In this document: piece by piece, positions 1-4,517 of the stretch
Layout: every line of letters starts with the position of its first letter
How positions within the stretch are numbered: position 1 is the first letter of the stretch
Assembly: GCA_946563605.1 (NCBI GenBank)
Contig: CAMNVW010000084.1
Coordinates: 1 to 6,311 of the forward strand
Direction of reading: 5' to 3'
Origin: an uncultured Clostridia bacterium
Lineage (GTDB): Bacteria; Bacillota; Clostridia; Oscillospirales; Ruminococcaceae
DNA length: 6,311 bases
Made by a program: the position numbers and the translations under genes
Notes under the pieces: model-generated
What the model was told of the DNA's origin: nothing
Database searches by the model: none
What the model saw: only the letters and a program-made list of their open reading frames with translations

Positions 1-30
1 TTGTGTTCGGATGTTGGTTAATATGTATTT

Positions 31-58
31 ATTATACCAAAGTCTACATGGAAAGCAA
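31..58 (-). promoter_or_regulatory. Possible sigma-A promoter firing off the left edge
   Basis: On the minus strand TATAAT (31-36) matches the -10 consensus fully. TTGCTT (53-58) stands 16 bases upstream as a weak -35 that matches only TTG. It lies just past the terminator of the DUF1385 gene, so it would serve a minus-strand gene left of the window. No open reading frame begins inside the window after it. Because the -35 is poor, the call rests mainly on the perfect -10 and the position behind a terminator. Confidence 0.35.
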
Positions 59-93
59 CTTCCTTTTGCTATAAAACGGAAGTGCAAGGAGTA

Positions 94-125
94 AAAAATC
101 GGAGCAGGTATCCGCTCCGATTTTT
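94..125 (-). terminator. Intrinsic terminator after the DUF1385 gene
   Basis: TCGGAGC (99-105) pairs with GCTCCGA (114-120). An A-run (94-98) and a T-run (121-125) extend the stem. Inside, GG/CC pairs with one bulged A leave a three-base loop. Read on the minus strand, the stem is followed by a T-run (complement of 93-98), 33 bases after the DUF1385 stop codon. The symmetry would also let it stop plus-strand transcription entering from the left. Confidence 0.85.
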
Positions 126-158
126 GTGCTGATGATAAGATTGTCTCCAATGCAGCTG

Positions 159-1103
159 TTAAAACAGTGCTTCGTTCGGGTTTTCAGGGATCACTTTCTT
201 CATGGAAGCGATGGCGACCTCAATCATGCTGTCATCCGGTTCTTTGGTAGTCAGACGCTGCGTCCAAAGTCCAGGAGCAGACAGAATGCGTGTGAACAGA
301 TTGTCGTGTCGTCCGGCAAACTTGATACATTCGTAAGAAAGAGACATGATGATTGGCAGGCACAAAACCTTCAAGCCGACGCGCATCCAAACGTTGTCCC
401 ATGAAATCAGCGAAGAAATCAAAATGGACAGCAGCAGCACGATGACCAGAAAGCTCGTACCGCAGCGAGGATGGAAACGGATATATTTGCGGACATTTTC
501 GACCGTCAACTCTTCGCCGTGTTCATAGCAGAAAATGGTCTTGTGCTCCGCACCGTGATACATGAACACGCGCTTGATGTCCTTCATGTGGGAGATTGCT
601 GCAAGATAAATGATTAGGATGGCAATTTTGGTAATGCCCTCCAGAGCAGACAAAGCCAGCGGATGGGTGATGACGCCTTTGAACAGGTTGATAATGGTGG
701 TTGGCAAAAACGCAAAGAAAAACAGTGCCATCGCAAGCGAGAATACCAGAATACAGCCTTCCAGAAACGGCATAAATTTGTCCCCGAGCATATTTTGAAG
801 CTTCTGTTCAAACTTGGAAGGTTCTTCGTCATCATCCTCGAGACCGGACATTTCAGCGGCTCTCATCAGACTTTGGTAGCCGCAGACCATGGATTCGACA
901 AAGTTAAAGATACCGCGGATAAACGGCGTTTTCTTGTACCACTTATTTCCGTCGGGGGTGTTCCACACCTCGGTTTCAATGGTGTGATCCGGTTTGCGCA
1001 CCGACAGCGCCGTTTTTTTAGGACCTCTCATCATAACGCCTTCAATGACCGCCTGACCGCCAATGGAGGTTTTAATTGTTTTTTGGTTGTTGAGTTTGGA
1101 CAT
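159..1103 (-). CDS. DUF1385 family (YqhQ-like) membrane protein
   Basis: A 314-residue protein with the hallmarks of the DUF1385 family, which is widespread in Bacillota and has no settled biochemical role. Database annotation sometimes calls it a putative metal-dependent enzyme. Seen in the sequence: an N-terminal GGQAVIEGVMMRGP motif (15-28), an acidic EDDDEE stretch (about 89-94), hydrophobic membrane segments near 113-141, 153-171, 214-235 and 241-255, the His/Cys-rich motif YHGAEHKTIFCYEHGEE (182-198), FHPRCGTSF (210-218), and PGLWTQRLTT (277-286). The His, Cys and Glu residues of the central motif could bind metal; this is inference. I chose the ATG at 1103 because AAGGAG stands 11 bases upstream and the family begins near KLNN..SIGGQAVIEG. 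An in-frame ATG at 1154 has no such site. In many Clostridia this family sits beside prmC and prfA, but the window ends too soon to show that here. Confidence 0.93.
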   Translation of the reverse strand: MSKLNNQKTIKTSIGGQAVIEGVMMRGPKKTALSVRKPDHTIETEVWNTPDGNKWYKKTPFIRGIFNFVESMVCGYQSLMRAAEMSGLEDDDEEPSKFEQKLQNMLGDKFMPFLEGCILVFSLAMALFFFAFLPTTIINLFKGVITHPLALSALEGITKIAILIIYLAAISHMKDIKRVFMYHGAEHKTIFCYEHGEELTVENVRKYIRFHPRCGTSFLVIVLLLSILISSLISWDNVWMRVGLKVLCLPIIMSLSYECIKFAGRHDNLFTRILSAPGLWTQRLTTKEPDDSMIEVAIASMKKVIPENPNEALF

Positions 1104-1158
1104 GAGAAAAAGAACTCCTTTTATAAAAAATTGAAAGACAACGATTTTTGACAAAAAC

Positions 1159-1167
1159 AGTATATCA
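1159..1167 (-). promoter_or_regulatory. Extended -10 promoter of the DUF1385 gene
   Basis: On the minus strand TATACT (1159-1164) is preceded by TGA, which gives the extended -10 form TGnTATAnT. The hexamer about 17 bases further upstream (TATCTT) is a poor -35, as is common for extended -10 promoters. The predicted start point is near 1152, which gives a leader of about 50 bases before the ATG at 1103. A terminator for the gene upstream (1221-1264) makes an independent promoter here likely. Confidence 0.5.
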
Positions 1168-1220
1168 TGAAATTATGAATAAAGATAGTACCTTTTTCAA
1201 GAGGGAGAGCTTGACAAACG

Positions 1221-1264
1221 AAAAAATATCCGAGTTCTGCGCCTGTTTCTGCGCATCACTCGGA
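1221..1264 (-). terminator. Intrinsic terminator of the phosphatase-DUF975-GNAT operon
   Basis: TCCGAGT (1229-1235) pairs with ACTCGGA (1258-1264). After a 2x2 internal loop, TGCGC (1238-1242) pairs with GCGCA (1251-1255) around an 8-base loop. On the minus strand the hairpin runs into TATTTTTT (complement of 1221-1228), the expected U-tract. It starts 9 bases after the GNAT stop codon. The plus strand lacks a T-run after the stem, so it acts on the minus strand only. Confidence 0.88.
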
Positions 1265-1273
1265 CAAAAAAGA

Positions 1274-1732
1274 TTATAAATTTTTCTCAAAAATATATCT
1301 TTGGGGACGCAGCCCCAGAGATTCATAAAACCGGATTGCGCTTTGGTTAAAGCTCCAAACCATCAAATCCATGCGAACGGCTCCTTTTTTTCTGGCGAGC
1401 CGCTCTGCCTCTTGGTAAAGGGCTTTCCCAACACCTTGATGCTGAAAAGAGGCTGCAACGCAAAGATCCTCCAAATAGGCGGTACAGCGTTCCATCATGC
1501 ACGTTTTTTGGCGCAAGGAAACAAAACAGATGCCGGCGGTTTTTCCATCTTCCTCCGCGAGAATACAGATCATTTCTTCGGAAGCAATCATCTTTTGGTA
1601 TACCTCAAAGCTATATGGGTGTTTTAGAGGGAGGAATAAATCCGGTCGAGCGTCTGCATGGATTTTGTGAACCAGCTGCATCAGATTGTCAACCGCATCA
1701 TAATCGGCAAGAGTCATATTTCGGATGGTCAC
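1274..1732 (-). CDS. GNAT family N-acetyltransferase
   Basis: A 152-residue GCN5-related N-acetyltransferase, a cytoplasmic enzyme class that moves the acetyl group of acetyl-CoA to an amine; the substrate cannot be read from the sequence. Seen: the opening strand TIRNMTLADYDAVDNLM, the beta4 strand AYLEDLCVAASF (about 85-96), the acetyl-CoA pyrophosphate loop QHQGVGKAL (98-106, fitting Q-x-x-G-x-G/A), and the C-terminal motif NQSAIRFYESLGL (129-141). Length is normal for a single GNAT domain. The start is GTG at 1732: GGAGGG (1739-1744) stands 6 bases upstream and the protein then begins where the fold begins. The frame stays open back to an ATG at 1822, but that would overlap the preceding gene by 74 bases and add a basic stretch with no GNAT similarity. 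It is the last gene of a three-gene operon, 16 bases after the DUF975-like stop. Confidence 0.92.
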   Translation of the reverse strand: MTIRNMTLADYDAVDNLMQLVHKIHADARPDLFLPLKHPYSFEVYQKMIASEEMICILAEEDGKTAGICFVSLRQKTCMMERCTAYLEDLCVAASFQHQGVGKALYQEAERLARKKGAVRMDLMVWSFNQSAIRFYESLGLRPQRYIFEKNL

Positions 1733-1738
1733 AGCAAT

Positions 1739-1744
1739 CCCTCC
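1739..1744 (-). promoter_or_regulatory. Ribosome-binding site fixing the GTG start of the GNAT gene
   Basis: GGAGGG on the minus strand, 6 bases before GTG at 1732. It lies entirely in the short gap after the upstream stop codon (1749-1751). It decides the start in favour of GTG rather than an overlapping upstream ATG. Confidence 0.8.
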
Positions 1745-1748
1745 AAAT

Positions 1749-2678
1749 TTAGTCCTGTGGTTCTGTCTGAATCGAAATGGTGGGTTCGTCCGTTGGGTCA
1801 GGGGTTTGCGAACAGCTTTCAAACTGCTTTGTCTGGGACAGATTCTGTTCGGGAGCCTCCACCGGAATAATGCTGTTGGCGCGTCGGTCCTGTTCCATCA
1901 AAAAGCGCGCGTACAGCAGTGAACTCATGGAGTAATAAGGAGAGAAGTACAGCAGCGGCAAAAGCAGAACCGAAGCAATTCCCCAGCCGAAGAAAGAGAG
2001 CTTAAAGACAAAGATTTCGTCCCGAAGCCCTTTGGTGGCGTGGATGGAAGAACGAATCGCTTTGTGAACGCTGGTCTTACCGTCCAGAAGATAATATTTT
2101 GCGAGAAAATATTTTTGCAGGCGGATCAGCAAAAATACAAACATCAACAGGAAAAGAACGGCAGAAAAAACGAGTGCAAGGCTGCCTGCGAAGATGCTGC
2201 CGGAAAAGCTGTTGTAGGTTAAGAGTCCTATGGAAAGCTCAATGCCGCAGACAGGAACAATCAGATAGAGAACAGCGGTGAGCAGCGAGAGAATCCCGAT
2301 TGCCAGTTTTAATCCAAGAGAGCGCCAGAACATTTTGGGATTGGCAAAACAGCGGAAGATATTGAGGATATCTTCCGAAACGCCGTCCGAAAGCGAATAG
2401 TACCACGAGGTGATGCCTAAACTCAGCGGAACAAGCAGCAGAAAAGAGCCAGCCGCCATGACGACGCTTAAAATAAACGACAGCATCCATGCATCGGAAA
2501 CGCCGGAAATCAGGCTGCTTGTGCTGCTTGGAATTTGCAGCAGCAGGTTTGCCGTCATTTCGATGATGACAAACAAAAGATAGATGGCGGTGCTGAGCAA
2601 AACGATGCAGACCGTTTTACCCCAGTTGTTGCACAGACAGCGTTTGGCATTATATTTTACTTGTTTTCGCAAACTCAT
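1749..2678 (-). CDS. DUF975-like polytopic membrane protein
   Basis: A 309-residue integral membrane protein of unknown function. Hydrophobic stretches near 22-45, 64-90, 120-145, 160-188 and 223-248 suggest five or six membrane spans. The region from about 186 to 260 resembles the DUF975 signature: an LxKYYLLDGKTSVHKAIRSS segment (a SAxxAIxxS-like helix), then a charged LRDEIFVFKL stretch, FFGWGIASVLLL and a closing YYSMSSLLYARFL. Residues after about 262 form a hydrophilic tail of some 48 residues rich in Gln, Pro, Thr, Ser and Glu, probably disordered. The ATG at 2678 has a full AAGGAGGT site (2687-2694) 8 bases upstream. It lies 46 bases after the phosphatase stop with no terminator between, and 16 bases before the GNAT start, so it is the middle gene of the operon. 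DUF975 is my reading of motifs without a profile search; another polytopic family is possible. Confidence 0.85.
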   Translation of the reverse strand: MSLRKQVKYNAKRCLCNNWGKTVCIVLLSTAIYLLFVIIEMTANLLLQIPSSTSSLISGVSDAWMLSFILSVVMAAGSFLLLVPLSLGITSWYYSLSDGVSEDILNIFRCFANPKMFWRSLGLKLAIGILSLLTAVLYLIVPVCGIELSIGLLTYNSFSGSIFAGSLALVFSAVLFLLMFVFLLIRLQKYFLAKYYLLDGKTSVHKAIRSSIHATKGLRDEIFVFKLSFFGWGIASVLLLPLLYFSPYYSMSSLLYARFLMEQDRRANSIIPVEAPEQNLSQTKQFESCSQTPDPTDEPTISIQTEPQD

Positions 2679-2724
2679 TTTTGAAAACCTCCTTCATAGG
2701 GTGCGTAATGACCATTCACTGCGA

Positions 2725-3408
2725 TTATTCAAAGAACATTTCTTCGCCGTCCTCGTAATATTTCTTGGTACTCCAGTGATCCTGTAAATCCTCTTCGGTC
2801 ATCGGGATGGCGTTCAACACCTCAAAAACCTTGTCGCGGCTCCAAAGCTCCGGCGTCATAATAATGGTGTAACCGGCGCCTGCGGCACATTCCCATTCTC
2901 CCATCGGATGGCGTGGAAATGCCATCAGCGCAAGGATGGACATGATCATTCCGCCCGGGATGATGAGCGCTGCGTTGTGGATATCGTTTGCCATCATATC
3001 CTTGAACACATCGTCCAAGCCCTTGATGACCCTGTGGATGAAAGTCATGCCGTCCTCGCCTTCCGGCGGTGCGTTGTGCATACTGTCGCGGCTCCATGCA
3101 ATGAAGGTTTCATCATCTTGCAGTTCGTCCAGCGTTTTTCCTTCATAGATGCCGAAGTCCATCTCCATCAGCTGCGGCACGTCGAACAGCTTGTAGCCAG
3201 GATAAATGATTTTTGCGGTTTCCCGACAGCGGCGCAGTGGGGAGGTATAAATCTTTTCAATCGGAGGATATTCCTTGCCTTTCACAAATTCTTTTAAGGA
3301 ATCAATTCCTTCCTGACACAGCGGATAGTCAGTCAGTCCAACATATTTTCCTTCTAAGTTTGCACGGGTGATTCCATGGCGGAGCAGATGAAGTTTGTAA
3401 GTCAGCAT
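2725..3408 (-). CDS. Histidine phosphatase family (phosphoglycerate-mutase-like) protein, second catalytic His replaced
   Basis: A 227-residue member of the histidine phosphatase superfamily branch 1, cytoplasmic enzymes that move or remove phosphate through a phospho-histidine. Seen: the LLRHGITRAN motif with nucleophile His11 and Arg10, the LTDYPLCQEG segment (25-34), the phosphate-binding TSPLRRCRETA with Arg60 (55-65), and LMEMDFGIYEG with the acid Glu82 (80-90). The second histidine, normally in a (S/T)HGG motif, is missing: residues 149-153 read IIPGG, with Pro151 in its place, while the flanking pattern is intact. There is no frameshift or stop. It may be weak, altered in substrate, or a pseudo-enzyme. 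Known relatives include GpmA, CobC and PhoE; I cannot assign one. The ATG at 3408 follows AAAGGA by 8 bases and places RHG at the usual distance from the N-terminus; an in-frame ATG at 3459 would add a non-conserved stretch. First gene of its operon. Confidence 0.9.
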   Translation of the reverse strand: MLTYKLHLLRHGITRANLEGKYVGLTDYPLCQEGIDSLKEFVKGKEYPPIEKIYTSPLRRCRETAKIIYPGYKLFDVPQLMEMDFGIYEGKTLDELQDDETFIAWSRDSMHNAPPEGEDGMTFIHRVIKGLDDVFKDMMANDIHNAALIIPGGMIMSILALMAFPRHPMGEWECAAGAGYTIIMTPELWSRDKVFEVLNAIPMTEEDLQDHWSTKKYYEDGEEMFFE

Positions 3409-3431
3409 AAAAAACGTCCTTTCTGAAATAC

Positions 3432-3459
3432 GGTATATTCTCGCGTTGTATAAAATCAA
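3432..3459 (-). promoter_or_regulatory. Possible promoter of the phosphatase operon
   Basis: On the minus strand TTGATT (3454-3459) and TATACC (3432-3437) are 16 bases apart. Both are moderate matches to sigma-A consensus. The start point would fall near 3425, which leaves a short leader of about 17 bases with the ribosome-binding site right at its beginning. It is the best pair I could find between this operon and the divergent XRE gene. Confidence 0.35.
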
Positions 3460-3519
3460 CAGGCAAAAATACAGAGAATTTGACAGCGATTTTGTCTTTT
3501 CGACTAAAATCTGTTTTTT

Positions 3520-3542
3520 CTTTGTAAAAACACTTTACAAAG
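3520..3542. promoter_or_regulatory. Perfect 9-bp inverted repeat over the -35 of the XRE promoter (candidate operator)
   Basis: CTTTGTAAA (3520-3528) and TTTACAAAG (3534-3542) are exact reverse complements separated by AACAC. The right arm contains the -35 hexamer TTTACA. There is no T-run after the stem on either strand, so a terminator is unlikely, and the repeat would lie upstream of the start point anyway. Its place on the promoter suggests a repressor site, most simply for the XRE protein encoded next to it; that partner is inferred. It loosely resembles Rex-type sites (TTGTTAA-N4-TTAACAA), but the spacing and inner bases differ. Confidence 0.6.
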
Positions 3543-3562
3543 GGTTTTGAATGTAATATAAT
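3534..3562 (+). promoter_or_regulatory. Strong sigma-A promoter of the XRE regulator gene
   Basis: TTTACA (3534-3539) matches the -35 consensus at five of six positions. TATAAT (3557-3562) is a perfect -10, and the spacer is exactly 17 bases. The start point should fall near 3569, about 98 bases before the XRE start codon. This is the best promoter in the window. Confidence 0.88.
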
Positions 3563-3574
3563 TTACGTTACGTA
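3552..3574. promoter_or_regulatory. Second dyad and start-site palindrome in the XRE promoter (candidate operator)
   Basis: TGTAA (3552-3556) and TTTAC (3562-3566) flank the -10 box with 5 bases between. This repeats the half-site arrangement of the upstream dyad, where TGTAA 3523-3527 and TTTACA 3534-3539 have 6 bases between. Directly after comes a perfect palindrome TACGT-T-ACGTA (3564-3574) covering the expected start point near 3569. Protein bound here would block polymerase. That it is an operator is inferred from position and symmetry. Confidence 0.45.
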
Positions 3575-3666
3575 GACAAGAGGTGTTTTGTATTGTTGTG
3601 CCAAAGCTTGGTATACCGATCCTTGGCATCACAGCCTTATCATGCAACAGTAAGGGGGATGTGCGT
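3569..3666 (+). promoter_or_regulatory. Structured leader of the XRE gene with an unpaired-off ribosome-binding site
   Basis: The leader of about 98 bases holds a strong Shine-Dalgarno sequence AAGAGGTG (3578-3585) far upstream of the XRE start. It also holds competing pairings: CCAA (3601-3604) can pair with the near TTGG (3608-3611), or TGCCAA (3599-3604) with TTGGCA (3623-3628). TGTTG (3594-3598) can also pair with CAACA (3645-3649), just before the GGGGG ribosome-binding site (3654-3658) of the XRE gene. GGTATACC (3610-3617) is self-complementary. No known riboswitch is recognised; a role in controlling translation is speculative. Confidence 0.3.
3654..3658 (+). promoter_or_regulatory. 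Ribosome-binding site of the XRE gene
   Basis: GGGGG lies 8 bases before the ATG at 3667. It would be too close to serve the in-frame GTG at 3661, so it supports the ATG start. Confidence 0.6.
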
Positions 3667-4314
3667 ATGAATGCCGATTTCCCACGGCTTATTACGCTTT
3701 TGAGGAAAGAGAAAGGGATCAGCCAGAAGCAGGCGGCAGCGGAATTTGGCATTTCGCAGGCTTTGCTGTCCCACTATGAGAAGGGAATTCGAGAATGCGG
3801 CTTGGATTTCCTTGTAAAATGCGCTCGTTTTTATGGGGTTTCCTGCGACTATCTTTTGGGAGTATCCCCGGAGAGAAACGGCAGACAGCTGACAGTCGAG
3901 GATATACCGGAACCGGACAGCACAAAGGATGTCGTTTTCAAAGGAAACATCATGCCTATTCTGAACAAAAAACTCATTTCCAATTCCTTGAGTGTTATTT
4001 ATGACCTGATTGGCAAGAGCGAGTCCAAGCAGCTGAACAATGAGATTTCCAATTATCTGATGATGGCGGTTTATCGTTCTTTCCGCATTTTGTATTCGGC
4101 AAATCCAAAGAATGAAAACACCATGTTTTCCATTCCGCAGGAGGTTGTCGGCGGCTACTGCAACGCTTCCATGATGATCAGTGAAACAAAGGCACAGCAA
4201 CTGGCGCAGGGTACTGATAAAAACAGCGAAAAGCTTCACAACATCAATGAGCTGAAAATAACCACCGAATATTTGATGCAGAACTATCCAAAGCAGCAAG
4301 CTTGGATACCATGA
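3667..4314 (+). CDS. XRE-family helix-turn-helix transcriptional regulator
   Basis: A 215-residue DNA-binding protein. Residues 5-65 form an HTH_XRE domain: LITLLRKEKGISQKQAAAEFGISQ, then recognition-helix sequence ISQALLSHYEKGIRECGLDFLVKCARFYGVSCDYLLG. The close YGVSCDYLLG is typical of Bacillota XRE regulators. Residues 66-215 have no motif I can name. They are mostly helical in character (NKKLISNSLSVIYDLIG, EISNYLMMAVYRSFRILYSA, ETKAQQLAQG) and probably serve dimerisation or signal sensing. The ATG at 3667 follows GGGGG (3654-3658) by 8 bases and starts the domain directly with MNADFPRLITLL. The frame is open upstream to GTG at 3661, 3598 and 3583, but the added residues are not family-like. 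It has its own strong promoter with inverted repeats, which suggests autoregulation, and its own terminator. It is divergent from the phosphatase operon. Confidence 0.93.
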   Translation: MNADFPRLITLLRKEKGISQKQAAAEFGISQALLSHYEKGIRECGLDFLVKCARFYGVSCDYLLGVSPERNGRQLTVEDIPEPDSTKDVVFKGNIMPILNKKLISNSLSVIYDLIGKSESKQLNNEISNYLMMAVYRSFRILYSANPKNENTMFSIPQEVVGGYCNASMMISETKAQQLAQGTDKNSEKLHNINELKITTEYLMQNYPKQQAWIP

Positions 4315-4392
4315 ATAATGTTGGATGAAACAAGTATCATTGTATCATTATAACGACAAAAAATAAAGTGCATTTTTATGAACAGATTTTTT

Positions 4393-4421
4393 AAGCCAGA
4401 GAGGTTTTTCTCTGGCTTTTT
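4393..4421 (+). terminator. Intrinsic terminator of the XRE gene
   Basis: AAGCCAGAGA (4393-4402) pairs with TCTCTGGCTT (4409-4418) around a six-base loop, and the T-run continues to 4421. It lies about 79 bases after the XRE stop codon. Orientation and U-tract fit the plus strand; an A-poor flank on the other side makes it less suited to minus-strand use. Confidence 0.85.
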
Positions 4422-4466
4422 CTGCTTACTAGCTTGTTGGGAAATATTTTAGAGAAATAAAAAAGG

Positions 4467-4499
4467 AAAAACGGTAGACACAAAATGTCTACCGTTTTT
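4467..4499 (-). terminator. Intrinsic terminator of the two-component operon
   Basis: A perfect 14-bp stem (4467-4480 with 4486-4499) with the five-base loop CAAAA; the core is ACGGTAGACA/TGTCTACCGT. On the minus strand the stem ends in TTTTT and runs into a further T-rich stretch, 19 bases after the kinase stop codon. Its A/T symmetry makes it potentially bidirectional, backing up the XRE terminator just to the left. Confidence 0.9.
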
Positions 4500-4517
4500 G
4501 TTGTTCGATAAGGAGGA

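Noticed and set aside
663..1151. Open frame of 162 codons on the plus strand, antisense to the DUF1385 gene
   Set aside because: It mirrors a gene with clear family motifs, has no ribosome-binding site or promoter of its own, and its translation resembles no protein family.
1733..1822. Upstream extension of the GNAT gene to ATG 1822
   Set aside because: It would overlap the DUF975-like gene by 74 bases, lacks a ribosome-binding site, and adds a basic non-GNAT stretch. GTG 1732 has a strong site 6 bases upstream.
2908..3297. Open frame of 129 codons on the plus strand inside the phosphatase gene
   Set aside because: Antisense shadow of conserved RHG-family sequence; no initiation signals and no family-like motifs.
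3480..3510. TTGACA (3480-3485) with TAAAAT (3505-3510) as a second XRE promoter on the plus strand
   Set aside because: The -35 is perfect but the spacer is 19 bases, and a far better promoter lies 50 bases downstream. Kept only as a weak possibility.
3520..3542. Inverted repeat read as a terminator of minus-strand transcription
   Set aside because: No T-run follows the stem on either strand and no gene ends here. Its overlap with the -35 fits an operator better.
3640..4299. Open frame of 219 codons on the minus strand, antisense to the XRE gene
   Set aside because: The plus-strand product has an unmistakable HTH_XRE domain, promoter, ribosome-binding site and terminator. The antisense product has none of these and reads as a shadow.
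3604..4310. Near direct repeat AAGCTTGGTATACC (3604-3617) and AAGCTTGGATACC (4298-4310) flanking the XRE gene, as if insertion ends
   Set aside because: The match is short, needs a one-base gap, and the second copy lies in coding sequence. There are no terminal inverted repeats or transposase, and chance can explain it.
4312..4392. Small gene between the XRE stop and the terminator
   Set aside because: The ATG at 4311 runs only a few codons before a stop, and no other frame has a ribosome-binding site and useful length.
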